DNA of 64,000 bases, from the NCBI RefSeq assembly GCF_001613225.1, contig NZ_BDBY01000009.1, forward strand, positions 1 through 64,000, given 5' to 3'. Below the pieces are notes generated by a model. That model was not told the origin of the DNA, ran no database searches, and saw only the letters and a program-made list of their open reading frames with translations. The stretch comes from Nocardia pseudovaccinii NBRC 100343 (GTDB lineage: Bacteria; Actinomycetota; Actinomycetes; Mycobacteriales; Mycobacteriaceae). This document shows positions 17,740-27,636 of this stretch, in pieces. Position numbers and translations under genes: made by a program. How positions within the stretch are numbered: position 1 is the stretch's first letter; the number at the start of each line of letters is the position of its first letter.

Positions 17740-20700
17740 CGAGCCGTCGTGGCTTCGGTGGCGACCCGCAACTCTACGAAGCCCTTCGGCTTGCCATCCA
17801 ACTGCAGCAACAGGTCGGCAACGAATTGCAACAGGACGACATCGCGCACCCGGTCGGCGCCGACACTGTCCTGCACCCGGGGCAGCGGCAGTTGCACAAC
17901 GCCACTCGCCGCGCGATAGCCCGCGCTCGGGTACAGGCGCTTCAACCGCATCTGCTTGGAATCGGGCAGGCTCATCGGCGAAACCTTCAATGTGGTTCCG
18001 GTGACCGCGATTTCGGTGACATCGTATTCGCGGGCCAGCAGGCGCAGCTTCGCCACCGACACCAACCTGCCGACCTCGACGGGCAGCGGCCCGTACCGGT
18101 CGACGAGCTCCTCGACAACCGACTCCAGCCCCGGATCATCTTGCGCCGCAGCGAGTTTGCGGTAGGCCTCCAACCGGAGCCGATCGCTGGTGATGTAGTC
18201 GGGCGGAATGTGCGCGTCCACCGGGAGGTCGATGCGGACCTCCTTGACCTCCTCGGTCGTGATCGGCTTACCATCGGCGGCGGCCCGATAAGCCTCCACC
18301 GCCTCACCGACCAGCCGCACATACAGGTCGAAGCCGACACCGGCCACATGCCCGGATTGCTCGGCGCCCAGCACATTTCCGGCACCGCGGATTTCGAGGT
18401 CCTTCATGGCCACCGCCATACCCGCGCCGAGATCCGAGTTCTGCGAGATGGTGGCGAGCCGGTCGTAGGCCGTCTCGGTGAGCGGCTTCTCCGGCGGGTA
18501 GAGGAAGTAGGCGTATCCGCGTTCACGACTGCGGCCGACGCGCCCACGCAACTGGTGCAGCTGCGAAAGACCGAGAGCGTCCGCGCGTTCCACGATCAAC
18601 GTATTCGCATTGGAAATATCGAGCCCGGTCTCGATGATGGTGGTACAGACCAGCACATCGAATTCACGCTCCCAGAATCCCTGCACGGTCTGTTCGAGCA
18701 TGTCCTCGTTCATCTGACCGTGCGCGACCACCACCCGCGCCTCGGGCACCAGATCCCGAATCCGCTTGGCGGCCTTGTCGATCGACGAAACCCGGTTGTG
18801 CACATAGAAGACCTGGCCGTCGCGCAGCAGCTCGCGCCGGATGGCCGCGGTGACCTGTTTGTCGTTGTACCCGCCGACATAGGTGAGCACCGGATGCCGC
18901 TCCTCCGGCGGCGTGAGGATGGTCGACATCTCGCGAATGCCCGCCAGGCTCATCTCCAAGGTGCGCGGAATCGGCGTCGCGGACATGGTCAACACGTCGA
19001 CGTGCGTGCGCAGCGCCTTGATGTGCTCCTTGTGTTCGACACCGAAACGCTGTTCCTCGTCCACGACGACCAGGCCGAGATCCTTCCACCGCACGCCGGT
19101 CTGCAGGAGCCGGTGCGTACCGACAACGATATCGACGGCGCCGTCCGCCATCCCCTCCAGCACGGCGCGCGACTCGGCCGGATCGGTGAAGCGGGACAGC
19201 CCCTTCACGGTCACCGGGAATCCACCCACGCGCTCGGTGAAGGTCTGCAGATGCTGTTGCGCCAGCAGGGTTGTCGGCACCAGCACGACGACCTGCTTGC
19301 CGTCCTGCACCGCCTTGAACGCGGCGCGCACGGCGATCTCGGTCTTGCCGTAGCCGACATCACCACAGACCACGCGGTCCATCGGGACCGCCTTCTCCAT
19401 ATCGGCCTTGACCTCGGCGATGGCGGTCATCTGGTCGACGGTCTCGGTGAACGCGAACGCGTCCTCCATCTCCTTCTGCCAGGGACTGTCGGGACCGAAC
19501 GCATGTCCGGGCGCGGCCTGGCGCGCCGCGTACAGCTGCACCAGCTCGCCGGCGATCTCGCGAACGGCCTTGCGCGCCTTGCGTTTCGTATTCGCCCAGT
19601 CGGATCCGCCGAGCTTGGACAGACTCGGCATCTCACCGCCGACGTAGCGCGAGAGCTGATCCAGCGATTCCATCGGCACGAACAGCCGGTCACCGGGCTG
19701 ACCGCGCTTACCCGGCGCATATTCGATGACCAGGTATTCCCGCCGCGCCCCGCCGACGGTGCGTTCGATCATCTCGACGAACCGGCCGATGCCGTGCTGA
19801 TCGTGCACCACCATATCGCCAGCGTTCAGCGCCAGCGGGTCGACTTGATTGCGGCGCTTGGCCGGTAGCCGCTTCCCCTCCGCCGGTGCGGTGACCCGGT
19901 TACCGGTGAGGTCGGATTCGGCGACGACAACCAGACCGGCGTCATCGAAGACCAGCCCGTCGTGCAGCGAACCGCACAGCACACCGACCAGTCCGGGTGT
20001 GGGCTCGGCACCGGCTGTCAACGCAGCCGCGGGCACATCGGCATCCGAGAGGCGTTCCAGAATGCGTTGCGCCGTACCGTGACCCGCCACGACCACGACC
20101 GCACGCCCACCGGTCAGCACATGCGCGCGCAGCGACGCGAAGATCGTCGCCACCAACTCATCGGATCCGCGTGCCGCCGGACCGGCCAGCACCGGCAGCA
20201 CGACCTCGGCGGGATCGCCGGAGGTCAGCGGGCTCAGACTCCACCACGGCAGACCGTGTGCGTTTGCGCTGTCATGGATTTCGGGCAGCGCACGATAACC
20301 GGAGGCGGCCAGATCGAGTCCGTGCCCGCCCAGCGGCGCGGCGCCGCCGAACGAGGCGGCGGTCCACGATGCCTCCAGGAACTCCTCGCCGGTGCGCACC
20401 AGATCGGCAGCGCGCGTGCGGATCTTCTCCGGATCGCACAGCAGCAGCTGGGTGCCCTCCGGCAAAACCTCGGTGAGCAGCCGCAATTCGCCGGGCTGCA
20501 GTACCGGCAGCAGCGCCTCCATGCCCTCGACCGGAATACCTTCGGAAAGCTTCTCCAACATCTCGACCAGCGCCGCATCGGCGGCATTCGCCACCGCGAC
20601 CTCGGCGGCGCGTTCGCGTACGGCCTGGGTGAGCAACAGTTCCCGACACGGCGGCGCGACGATCACATCCACCGTCAGATCGGTCAGCGAACGCTGGTCG

Positions 20701-21401
20701 GCGACCGCGAAGGGCCGCAGCTCGGTCACCTCGTCACCCCAGAACTCCACGCGCACCGGATGATCGGCGGTGGGCGGGAACAGATCGAGGATGCCGCCGC
20801 GCACCGCGAACTCACCGCGCTTGCCGACCATATCGACGCGGGTGTAAGCGAATTCGATCAGGCGCAAGAGCAATTCGTCGAAATCGAACTCCGCGCCGAC
20901 ACGCAGCACGATCGGTTCGATATCACCGAGGCTCGCGGCCATCGGCTGCATCAGAGAGCGAACGGTCGTCACCACGACCCGCAGCGGTTCCGGAAATACC
21001 GGATCCGCCCGCCCGTCGCCCGACCACCGCCCCTCATCGAATCGCTTCGCGATGCCGTAATCCTGCGCCAGCCGCCGCAGCACCTCGAGCCTGCGGCCCA
21101 CGGTGTCGGCACCCGGCGAGAGCCGCTCGTGCGGCAGCGTCTCCCAGGACGGGAACTGCGCGATCGCCGCGCCGAGGATTTCCTCCAGCTCGACCGTCAG
21201 ATCGTCGGCTTCGCGCCCGGTCGCCGTCACCACCACCAGCGGCCGCTGGGCCGCGATCGTCGCCGCGACGAACGGTCGCACCGCCGACGGCCCGACCAAC
21301 TCGACCGGCGACTTCCCGACCAGGTCGGCGACGGTCCGCAAGGCCGAATCAGCCCCGGCCACCGCGGCCAGTCCGGCAAGAGGTGGACGGTGGGTGGACA
21401 T
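17736..21401 (-). CDS. mfd: Transcription-repair coupling factor Mfd
   Basis: Removes stalled RNA polymerase and recruits UvrA to lesions. The 1221-aa protein is full length: a UvrB-homology region (~1-370), the RNAP-interacting domain with [20 protein letters not shown] (~495-515), RecG-like translocase motifs [20 protein letters not shown] (Walker A, ~662-681), DEEQ in [14 protein letters not shown] (DEAD-box type, ~766-779), [10 protein letters not shown] (~792-801), helicase motif [20 protein letters not shown], and the C-terminal autoinhibitory TRCF domain. The gene is preceded by a leader carrying the 33-bp motif at 21482. A long open frame on the opposite strand is a GC-bias shadow. 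Confidence 0.98.
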   Translation of the reverse strand: MSTHRPPLAGLAAVAGADSALRTVADLVGKSPVELVGPSAVRPFVAATIAAQRPLVVVTATGREADDLTVELEEILGAAIAQFPSWETLPHERLSPGADTVGRRLEVLRRLAQDYGIAKRFDEGRWSGDGRADPVFPEPLRVVVTTVRSLMQPMAASLGDIEPIVLRVGAEFDFDELLLRLIEFAYTRVDMVGKRGEFAVRGGILDLFPPTADHPVRVEFWGDEVTELRPFAVADQRSLTDLTVDVIVAPPCRELLLTQAVRERAAEVAVANAADAALVEMLEKLSEGIPVEGMEALLPVLQPGELRLLTEVLPEGTQLLLCDPEKIRTRAADLVRTGEEFLEASWTAASFGGAAPLGGHGLDLAASGYRALPEIHDSANAHGLPWWSLSPLTSGDPAEVVLPVLAGPAARGSDELVATIFASLRAHVLTGGRAVVVVAGHGTAQRILERLSDADVPAAALTAGAEPTPGLVGVLCGSLHDGLVFDDAGLVVVAESDLTGNRVTAPAEGKRLPAKRRNQVDPLALNAGDMVVHDQHGIGRFVEMIERTVGGARREYLVIEYAPGKRGQPGDRLFVPMESLDQLSRYVGGEMPSLSKLGGSDWANTKRKARKAVREIAGELVQLYAARQAAPGHAFGPDSPWQKEMEDAFAFTETVDQMTAIAEVKADMEKAVPMDRVVCGDVGYGKTEIAVRAAFKAVQDGKQVVVLVPTTLLAQQHLQTFTERVGGFPVTVKGLSRFTDPAESRAVLEGMADGAVDIVVGTHRLLQTGVRWKDLGLVVVDEEQRFGVEHKEHIKALRTHVDVLTMSATPIPRTLEMSLAGIREMSTILTPPEERHPVLTYVGGYNDKQVTAAIRRELLRDGQVFYVHNRVSSIDKAAKRIRDLVPEARVVVAHGQMNEDMLEQTVQGFWEREFDVLVCTTIIETGLDISNANTLIVERADALGLSQLHQLRGRVGRSRERGYAYFLYPPEKPLTETAYDRLATISQNSDLGAGMAVAMKDLEIRGAGNVLGAEQSGHVAGVGFDLYVRLVGEAVEAYRAAADGKPITTEEVKEVRIDLPVDAHIPPDYITSDRLRLEAYRKLAAAQDDPGLESVVEELVDRYGPLPVEVGRLVSVAKLRLLAREYDVTEIAVTGTTLKVSPMSLPDSKQMRLKRLYPSAGYRAASGVVQLPLPRVQDSVGADRVRDVVLLQFVADLLLQLDGKPKGFVELRVATEATTAR

Positions 21402-21429
21402 CGAACACTCCTGAGCTCAGGCGAGGTTT

Positions 21430-21495
21430 TTAGGACGGCCAACCGAGTCTAGGCTCCCCCGCCTCCCCCAGTCTTTGCCGGGATGAGTTACCCAT
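21430..21495 (-). CDS. Possible upstream ORF in the mfd leader
   Basis: A 21-codon frame starting MGNSS and ending 28 bp before mfd. Its first codons lie inside the motif shared with the rsmI leader, which also begins a short MGNSS frame. There is no strong ribosome site (GTGAG 4-5 nt upstream). It may be a leader peptide or a chance result of the repeated DNA motif. Confidence 0.25.
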   Translation of the reverse strand: MGNSSRQRLGEAGEPRLGWPS

Positions 21496-21514
21496 GTGCT
21501 CACGAAATCGGTCG
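21482..21514 (-). repeat. 33-bp motif, copy 1 (mfd leader)
   Basis: Read toward mfd it contains GATTTCGTGAG, two variable bases, then CATGGGTAACTCATC. It agrees with the copy at 60182-60214 at 30 of 33 positions and lies 81 bp upstream of mfd, in the same orientation to the downstream gene as the rsmI copy (89 bp upstream). It is probably a shared promoter or leader control element. Confidence 0.6.
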
Positions 21515-21566
21515 ACACGTCACAACCTACCAACGCGCTGTGACACGTTTACGGCGCTGTGACGCG

Positions 21567-22214
21567 TTACGGCACGTAGCGGCGTAGGCGGCGGGCGGCG
21601 AATTCCCGGAAGTACGAGAGCTTCTCCGGGGGCACGATCGCCGGGAGCAGGAAGTACCAGGCCCGTTCCATCCGGGTCGCCATCTGATCGATCGAATCGG
21701 TGCCGACCGCCGTGATGTGCACGCCCGCGGTCATTTCCTGCAGTAGCAGGCCGATCACCTCGGCGTCCAGATCGGCCTCGAGGTCGCCTTGGGCGATGGC
21801 CCGCTCGGATAGTACGCGGTAGGTATCGCCCCAAGTCTTGGCGATATTGTCGCCCTGAGCGCCGCGGTAGTCGCCGATCTGATGGGTCAGCTTGAGCATC
21901 GCGCCGACCATCGGATCGTTCATGGATAGGTCCGCGACGACATAGGTGATCCCGATGCATGCCTCGAGTGCGGGCACTCTCGGATCGAAGAAACCCTGAC
22001 ACGAACTGACCAGACGCTCATTGCCCTGGTCGACCACGGCGCGCGCCAGCTCTTCCTTCGAACCGAAGTGAAAGTACAAGGCGCCCTTGGTCACGTTCGA
22101 CTGCGCGATGATCTCGCTCAGGCTCGCATTCGCATATCCCAAGCGCAGAAAGACATCGGCAGCGCCCGCCAGGACGGAATCGCGGGTGATCTCCGCGCGC
22201 GCTTGCCTAGCCAT
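21567..22214 (-). CDS. TetR family regulator, ScbR/ArpA-like
   Basis: Ligand-controlled DNA-binding repressor of 215 aa. The N-terminal helix-turn-helix (residues ~10-55) reads DSVLAGAADVFLRLGYANAS then VTKGALYFHFGSKEELA, close to the gamma-butyrolactone-receptor branch; the C-terminal ligand domain is less characteristic. It lies directly upstream of mfd on the same strand but separated by 165 bp. An 18-bp direct repeat 30 bp before its start suggests autoregulation. No butyrolactone synthase gene is seen in the window, so the ligand is unknown. Confidence 0.82.
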   Translation of the reverse strand: MARQARAEITRDSVLAGAADVFLRLGYANASLSEIIAQSNVTKGALYFHFGSKEELARAVVDQGNERLVSSCQGFFDPRVPALEACIGITYVVADLSMNDPMVGAMLKLTHQIGDYRGAQGDNIAKTWGDTYRVLSERAIAQGDLEADLDAEVIGLLLQEMTAGVHITAVGTDSIDQMATRMERAWYFLLPAIVPPEKLSYFREFAARRLRRYVP

Positions 22215-22244
22215 CAGATCCGCCTGTCATCCTTAAAACCAGCC

Positions 22245-22280
22245 ATCCTGAAGTAGACCGACATCCCGAAGTAGACCGAC
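22245..22280. promoter_or_regulatory. Tandem 18-bp repeats upstream of the ScbR-like gene
   Basis: Two adjoining 18-mers, ATCCTGAAGTAGACCGAC and ATCCCGAAGTAGACCGAC, differ at one base. They lie 31 bp upstream of the tetR-family start. The placement fits binding of two repressor units side by side. Confidence 0.5.
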
Positions 22281-22395
22281 TTACCGCTCGAACAGCACCC
22301 TGAGGATGGGTGAACCGTACCACCAGGTGAGCGCGCGCCAGCGAATTCGAGCATTCGGACGGGCATACTGCGCAATTTTCTGGCTACCAATACCG

Positions 22396-23049
22396 TCAAT
22401 CCCCTGTACCGGCACGCCATTCCGAGCTCAGCAGCGGGTGGGCTTCCAAATGACTGAGCCCGTTCCAGCACAGGTTCACCAGATGTGCCGCCACAACCTC
22501 TTTCGACGGTTTGCGCTCGTCCAGCCACCAGGTCGCGGCGGTCGAGACCATGCCCACCAATGCCTGCGCATACAAACCGGTCAGACTGGTATCGAAACCG
22601 CGGCGCTCGAAATCGCCGCCGAGAATATGCGCGACCTGATTGGTGGCCTCGTTGAGCAGGCTCGAGTAGCGGCCCTCCGCGGTAGCAGCGGGCTGGTCGC
22701 GCACCAGGATTCGGAATCCGTCGGTGCGTTCCTCGATATAGGTCAGCAGTGCGAGCGCGACCTGTTCGAGCCGGATCCTGGACCGATTCTGGGTGAGCGA
22801 GGAGGTGATCATGTCCAGCAGCATCGACATCTCGCGGTCCACGACCACGGCGTAGAGCCCCTCCTTGCCGCCGAAGTGTTCGTACACCACGGGTTTGGAG
22901 ACCTGCGCCCGCTGTGCGATCTCCTCGATCGAGGTCGCGTCGTAGCCGCGCTCGGCGAATATTGCGCGACCGATCTCGATCAACTGCTGCCGCCGCTGAG
23001 TACCCGTCATCCGCGGCCGGGACACTCGTTGCGGTTCACCCGAAGACAA
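22396..23049 (-). CDS. TetR family regulator, Rv1019-like
   Basis: Repressor of 217 aa with the helix-turn-helix at residues ~20-65 (QLIEIGRAIFAERGYDATSI, VSKPVVYEHFGGKEGLYA) and an all-helical ligand domain ending WWLDERKPSKEVVAAHLVNLCW. Its place between the glmU and mfd genes equals that of Rv1019 in M. tuberculosis, which makes orthology likely. Targets are not evident; the 181-bp gap to the next tetR gene carries no strong palindrome. The start may be the GTG/ATG at 23049 or the internal ATG of MTGTQRRQQL. Confidence 0.82.
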   Translation of the reverse strand: MSSGEPQRVSRPRMTGTQRRQQLIEIGRAIFAERGYDATSIEEIAQRAQVSKPVVYEHFGGKEGLYAVVVDREMSMLLDMITSSLTQNRSRIRLEQVALALLTYIEERTDGFRILVRDQPAATAEGRYSSLLNEATNQVAHILGGDFERRGFDTSLTGLYAQALVGMVSTAATWWLDERKPSKEVVAAHLVNLCWNGLSHLEAHPLLSSEWRAGTGD

Positions 23050-23314
23050 CGCCCCGCCTCCCTGCGCATGACCCGAACTTTTGCCGACAACTGTTCCAGA
23101 CAGCTCTGCCCGCGCGCGCGTCGCCCCGCCGAAGACGGCGATCGAGGGGCCGATTTCGGCGTTCGCCCAGATAACGCGACCGGTGTGAGTAGACGGCAGC
23201 GGCGGGTACCCACGAATTCAGCGAAGCAGTTCGACTAACCGGAGGTCTTCATGCGAGGATTCATGCCGTGCCGCTGGCGCAGTGGCGGGTTTCGCAGATC
23301 CGCCGGTGTGACAA

Positions 23315-23385
23315 TCCGCCGTAGTGTAATGGCAGCACCTCTGATTTTGGTTCAGATAGTTCAGGTTCGAGTCCTGGCGGCGGAG
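23315..23385 (+). tRNA. tRNA-Gln (anticodon TTG)
   Basis: The seven-base acceptor stem TCCGCCG pairs with CGGCGGA, the D arm reads AGTGTAATGGCAGC, the anticodon loop is GATTTTGGT within a CTCTG/CAGAT-type stem giving anticodon TTG, and the T arm is CAGG-TTCGAGT-CCTG. No CCA is encoded. A tRNA-Gln also precedes glmU in M. tuberculosis. Confidence 0.95.
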
Positions 23386-23501
23386 CACACCGGCACGATG
23401 GCTTATCGTTGGCCGCGCACATCGCTGAACAAGCACGACGACAGCGCTGACCAAGCACGACGACAGCCCCAAGCACGATGACAGGCAGCCGAGGGAGATC
23501 C

Positions 23502-24992
23502 ATGCCACAGCAGACCGCCGTCGTCGTTCTCGCAGCCGGTGCCGGGACGCGAATGCGGTCGAAGACTCCTAAAGTGCTGCATTCGCTGGCCGGTCGAAGC
23601 ATGCTCGCGCACGCGCTGCATGCGGCCAACGAGATCGACCCCGCGTTCCTCATCACCGTGGTAGGACACGATCGGGAACAAGTCGGCGCCGCGGTCGCCG
23701 CCGTCGCCGCCGACCTCGGCCGCGACATCACCACCGCCATTCAGGAAGAACAGCTCGGAACCGGCCACGCGGTGCAATGCGCGCTCGCGGCGGTTCCCGA
23801 GGATTTCACCGGTGACCTACTGGTCACCTCCGCCGATGTGCCGCTGTTGGACGGGCACACCCTGTCCGCGCTGCTCGACGAGCACCGCAGCTACACCGAA
23901 CGTTCGGCGGTCACGGTGCTGACCTTCGAACCGGAGGACCCGAACGGCTACGGCCGCATCGTCCGCAATGCCGACGGCCAGGTCACCGAAATCGTCGAAC
24001 ATGCCGACGCCACCCCCGCACAATCGGCGATCACCGAGGTCAACTCGGGTGTGTACGCCTTCGACGCGGCCGTGCTACGCACCATGATCGGACGCCTGTC
24101 CACCGCCAACGCCCAGCACGAGCTGTACCTGACCGATGTGCTGCGGCTGGCTCGCGAGGCCGGACATCCGGTGCACGGCGCACGGCTGCTCGACTCGGCC
24201 AAGGTCACCGGCGTCAACGACCGGGTACAGATGTCGCAGGCCGCGCGCACCCTCAACCGCTACATCCTCGAACGGCATATGCGCGCCGGGGTCACGATCA
24301 TCGATCCCGCGACCACCTGGGTGGACGCGGACGTAAGAATCGCCAGGGACGCCGAAATCCGGCCGGGTGTGCAGTTACTCGGCGGCACCGTCATCGGTGA
24401 GGACGCCGTGATCGGACCGGATTCCACGCTCACCGATGTCATCGTCGGCAATGGCGCGCACGTCGTTCGCACCCACGGTGATCAGGCCGTGATCGGTCCC
24501 GGTGCGAATATCGGCCCGTTCAGCTATCTGCGCCCGGGCACCGTTGTCGGGGATTCCGGAAAGCTCGGCGCATTCGTCGAAACCAAGAACGCATCGATCG
24601 GCGCGCACTCCAAAGTGCCGCACCTCACTTATGTCGGCGACGCCACCATCGGTGAGCACAGCAACATCGGCGCCTCCAGCGTTTTCGTCAATTACGACGG
24701 TGTGAAAAAGCACCACACCGTGGTCGGCTCGCATGTGCGGACCGGCAGCGACACCATGTTCGTCGCACCGGTGACGGTGGGTGACGGCGCTTATACGGCG
24801 GCGGGTACTGTGCTGCGTAGAAGCGTTCCGCCGGGGGCACTCGCGGTTTCAGGTGGGCCACAGAAAAACATTGAGGGCTGGGTGCAGCGCAACCGTCCGG
24901 GGACGGACGCGGCACGGGCGGCGGCGGAAGCCATCGCGACCAAAGAGATGTCTGGTCAGGCAATCGAGCAAAAGGATGGCAAACAGCAGTGA
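23502..24992 (+). CDS. glmU: Bifunctional N-acetyltransferase/uridylyltransferase GlmU
   Basis: Makes UDP-GlcNAc, the precursor of peptidoglycan and arabinogalactan linkage units, from GlcN-1-P, acetyl-CoA and UTP. The 496-aa protein has the pyrophosphorylase half ([18 protein letters not shown] at ~10-27, ADVPLL ~105) and a C-terminal left-handed beta-helix acetyltransferase with hexapeptide repeats, including [24 protein letters not shown] residues ([11 protein letters not shown]) and [23 protein letters not shown] precedes the ATG. The prs start overlaps its stop by 4 nt (GTGA), forming a glmU-prs operon as in related bacteria. Confidence 0.98.
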   Translation: MPQQTAVVVLAAGAGTRMRSKTPKVLHSLAGRSMLAHALHAANEIDPAFLITVVGHDREQVGAAVAAVAADLGRDITTAIQEEQLGTGHAVQCALAAVPEDFTGDLLVTSADVPLLDGHTLSALLDEHRSYTERSAVTVLTFEPEDPNGYGRIVRNADGQVTEIVEHADATPAQSAITEVNSGVYAFDAAVLRTMIGRLSTANAQHELYLTDVLRLAREAGHPVHGARLLDSAKVTGVNDRVQMSQAARTLNRYILERHMRAGVTIIDPATTWVDADVRIARDAEIRPGVQLLGGTVIGEDAVIGPDSTLTDVIVGNGAHVVRTHGDQAVIGPGANIGPFSYLRPGTVVGDSGKLGAFVETKNASIGAHSKVPHLTYVGDATIGEHSNIGASSVFVNYDGVKKHHTVVGSHVRTGSDTMFVAPVTVGDGAYTAAGTVLRRSVPPGALAVSGGPQKNIEGWVQRNRPGTDAARAAAEAIATKEMSGQAIEQKDGKQQ

Positions 24993-25969
24993 CCGCGTCA
25001 TGGATCGACAACCAGAAGAACCTGATGCTCTTCTCGGGACGCGCTCATCCTGAGCTGGCCGAGCAGGTGGCCAAGGAACTCGACGTCCACGTCACCCCGC
25101 AGACCGCGCGCGACTTCGCCAACGGTGAGATCTTCGTCCGGTTCGAGGAGTCCGTGCGCGGCTCGGATGCCTTTGTGCTGCAGAGCTTTCCGGCTCCGCT
25201 GAACCAGTGGCTGATGGAACAGCTCATCATGATCGACGCGCTCAAGCGCGGTTCGGCCAAGCGGATCACCGCAGTGCTGCCGTTCTACCCGTACGCCCGT
25301 CAGGACAAGAAGCACCGCGGCCGCGAGCCCATCTCCGCCCGCCTGGTCGCCGACCTGCTCAAGACCGCGGGCGCGGACCGCATCATCACCGTCGACCTGC
25401 ACACCGATCAGATCCAGGGCTTCTTCGACGGCCCGGTCGATCACATGCACGCCCAGCTGCAGCTGGCCGAGTACGTGCGCAACAACTACAGCCTCGAGCA
25501 CATCACCGTGGTCTCCCCCGATTCCGGTCGCGTGCGCGTCGCGGAGAAGTGGGCCGACTCGCTGGGCGGCTCACCGCTGGCGTTCATCCACAAGACCCGC
25601 GACCCGCTGGTGCCGAACCAGATCAAGGCCAACCGCGTGGTCGGTGAGGTCGAGGGCCGCACCTGCATCCTGATCGACGACATGATCGACACCGGTGGCA
25701 CCATCGCCGGTGCGGTCAAGGTGCTCAAGGCGGCAGGCGCCGGTGATGTGGTCATCGCCGCGACGCACGGCGTGCTGAGCGATCCGGCCGCCGAGCGCCT
25801 GGCCACCTGTGGCGCCAAGGAGGTCGTGGTCACCAATACGCTGCCGATCGACGAGGAGAAGAAGTTCCCGCAGCTGACCGTGCTGTCGATCGCGCCGCTG
25901 CTGGCGCGCACGATTCGCGAGGTCTTCGAGAACGGTTCGGTCACCGGACTTTTCAACGGCAACGCATAG
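24989..25969 (+). CDS. prs: Ribose-phosphate pyrophosphokinase
   Basis: Forms PRPP from ribose-5-phosphate and ATP for nucleotides, His, Trp, NAD and decaprenyl-phosphoryl-arabinose. All class I signatures occur in 326 aa: [20 protein letters not shown] (~40-59), the ATP loop [19 protein letters not shown] (~98-116), [11 protein letters not shown], and the PRPP loop [17 protein letters not shown] (~228-244). It starts with GTG overlapping glmU and ends just before a strong terminator. Confidence 0.98.
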   Translation: MTASWIDNQKNLMLFSGRAHPELAEQVAKELDVHVTPQTARDFANGEIFVRFEESVRGSDAFVLQSFPAPLNQWLMEQLIMIDALKRGSAKRITAVLPFYPYARQDKKHRGREPISARLVADLLKTAGADRIITVDLHTDQIQGFFDGPVDHMHAQLQLAEYVRNNYSLEHITVVSPDSGRVRVAEKWADSLGGSPLAFIHKTRDPLVPNQIKANRVVGEVEGRTCILIDDMIDTGGTIAGAVKVLKAAGAGDVVIAATHGVLSDPAAERLATCGAKEVVVTNTLPIDEEKKFPQLTVLSIAPLLARTIREVFENGSVTGLFNGNA

Positions 25970-25980
25970 GTTTCACACTT

Positions 25981-26024
25981 CGTCGCGGCTCGGACCCAGG
26001 TCCGGGCCGCGACGTTTCTGTTTG
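25981..26024 (+). terminator. Rho-independent terminator after prs
   Basis: CGTCGCGGC pairs with GCCGCGACG, extended by GGAC/GTCC around a short loop (34-nt hairpin), and is followed by TTTCTGTTTG. It lies 11 bp after the prs stop and closes the glmU-prs operon. Confidence 0.85.
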
Positions 26025-26081
26025 TAAGGCTCGCTTCGGCGTGGTACCCATGGCGGGTAGGGATGACAAACAGGGGGCGCC

Positions 26082-26657
26082 ATGTCGGATTCGGAACCGC
26101 ATATCAATCTCGGGAAGTCGCAGGACCCGCCGCCTGCCGAGCCGCCGCGGGACAACGTGGACGCGACCAAGGTCTGGTCACCGGAGCCAGGTGTCGATCC
26201 GACGATGGCTTACCAACCGGGACAACAGTTTTCGCCGGAGGCCGCCCCGCCGTACACCCCGCCCGCGGGTTATCAGCAGCCCACCGCCTATCCGCCGCCA
26301 CCGTATCCACCGAGCTACCCGCAAGCCGGTCCGTACGTCGGACCACCCGGCTATCCGCAAGCGCCCGGCGCGTATCCCGGTTACCCGTACCAGCCCTATA
26401 CGCCACCTCGGCAATCCGATGTCCCGATATTCTCGATCATCAGCTTCTCCTGCCTGGCGGCAACCGCACTGTCGGTGGTGATGTTCTGCGGCCTGCCGAT
26501 CGTGGTCACCGGACCGGCGGGCATCGTCCTGGGCATCATCGGCCACAACAAGGGCGAATCGCTCGGCAAATGGGCGGCCATCACCAACGGCGCGGTGCTG
26601 GCGATCGCGGTCGTCCTGGTCATCGCCTTCGTCGGGTTCCTCGGGGCTCTCAGCTGA
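26082..26657 (+). CDS. Proline-rich DUF4190 membrane protein, paralogue 1
   Basis: Small membrane protein of unknown role, 191 aa. A long Pro/Tyr/Gly-rich N-terminal tail (~35-110, with PPYPPSYPQAGPYVGPPG-type repeats) is followed by two membrane segments (~115-140 and ~160-188) joined by GIIGHNKGESLGKWAA, the usual DUF4190 loop. The paralogue at 27003 shares that loop almost exactly, indicating local duplication around the small gene between them. Confidence 0.8.
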   Translation: MSDSEPHINLGKSQDPPPAEPPRDNVDATKVWSPEPGVDPTMAYQPGQQFSPEAAPPYTPPAGYQQPTAYPPPPYPPSYPQAGPYVGPPGYPQAPGAYPGYPYQPYTPPRQSDVPIFSIISFSCLAATALSVVMFCGLPIVVTGPAGIVLGIIGHNKGESLGKWAAITNGAVLAIAVVLVIAFVGFLGALS

Positions 26658-26714
26658 CGGATTCGCACGCGTCGGATCCCGTTTGCCCCCGATGCCGAGG
26701 GGGATACTGGGGGT

Positions 26715-26975
26715 ATGGACCGTGACCCGCTCGATATGGACATGGGGGACGACGACCAGGAAGACGAGATCCGCGCATACCGGCGAAATGTCGAGGATCC
26801 GCCCGATGACCTGCGCATTCGCTATCACGAAAGTGAGGATGACGGTCGGCTCGGCATCGGCGATGAACTCGAACAGGAGTGGACCCGTCATCGTAAGGCC
26901 GCCGAACTCGCCGAGGAGGACGAGCGCCCCGCCGAGGTCGCCGCAATGGAGATCGTCGACGATACCGACCTATAG
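26715..26975 (+). CDS. Small acidic protein of unknown function
   Basis: An 86-aa, very acidic soluble protein (over a quarter Asp plus Glu) with no cysteine or membrane segment. Notable pieces are DMGDDDQEDEIRAYRRN and LEQEWTRHRKAAELAEEDER, likely helical. It is flanked by two DUF4190 genes with gaps of 57 and 27 bp on the same strand, so it may be part of a three-gene unit. I recognise no family. Confidence 0.6.
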   Translation: MDRDPLDMDMGDDDQEDEIRAYRRNVEDPPDDLRIRYHESEDDGRLGIGDELEQEWTRHRKAAELAEEDERPAEVAAMEIVDDTDL

Positions 26976-27002
26976 CCTGCTCCCCGCCGACAGGAGAGTT
27001 CG

Positions 27003-27563
27003 ATGAGCACGCCGCAGCAGGAACCCGAGCGAGGCGATAGGTCGCCCGAGAAACCGGTCGGCGAATCCGAGCCGCTCGAACCCTCGCAACCCGTCGAACC
27101 CGCCCCGCAGACACCGGACCAGCGGGCGGCTGCCGAAAAGGCACCGGATCTCGTCGTGCGACCGCAGCCGTCGAGCGACCCCGTGCAACCGGAACCGTGG
27201 AATGACAATGCCGCGGCACGGTACGACCAGGACCAGCCCGGCACCGTCTATCCGCCGATCGACGACGCCACACCGGGCACCCCGGACGGTGGCAATCCCC
27301 CCTACACCCCGCGGTACACCACGCCGGGACCGCGCTCGGGTTCGCAGACCCTGTCGATCATCAGCTTCGTCTGTGCGGGCATCTCATTGCTGTTCTGCCC
27401 CTACCTATTCGGCCCGGTCGGCATCATTCTCGGCGTCATCGGCCACAAGAAGGGCGAATCCCTCGGCAAATGGGCCGCCTTCGTATCCGCCATTTCCCTG
27501 GTCATCGGGCTCATCCTGATCTATGCCGTCTTCAGCGGCAGCATGATCCCGGACACCGAATAA
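27003..27563 (+). CDS. DUF4190 membrane protein, paralogue 2
   Basis: A 186-aa protein with a Pro/Glu-rich N-terminal ~110 residues and two C-terminal membrane segments joined by GVIGHKKGESLGKWAAF, nearly the same loop as paralogue 1. GGAGAG precedes the ATG. Function is unknown; the family is widespread in actinobacteria. Confidence 0.8.
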   Translation: MSTPQQEPERGDRSPEKPVGESEPLEPSQPVEPAPQTPDQRAAAEKAPDLVVRPQPSSDPVQPEPWNDNAAARYDQDQPGTVYPPIDDATPGTPDGGNPPYTPRYTTPGPRSGSQTLSIISFVCAGISLLFCPYLFGPVGIILGVIGHKKGESLGKWAAFVSAISLVIGLILIYAVFSGSMIPDTE

Positions 27564-27636
27564 CCGTGTGCCGGACACTGCCGTAGGGGTGGCAGTCGGC
27601 GAACCCGGCGGGGTGGGTAGGACTAGCGTGGTCGGC

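Noticed and set aside
17649..19868. A 739-codon open frame on the + strand opposite mfd
   Set aside because: It is fully antisense to a highly conserved essential-type repair gene, has a His/Arg/Gln-rich composition typical of high-GC shadow frames, and shows no domain.
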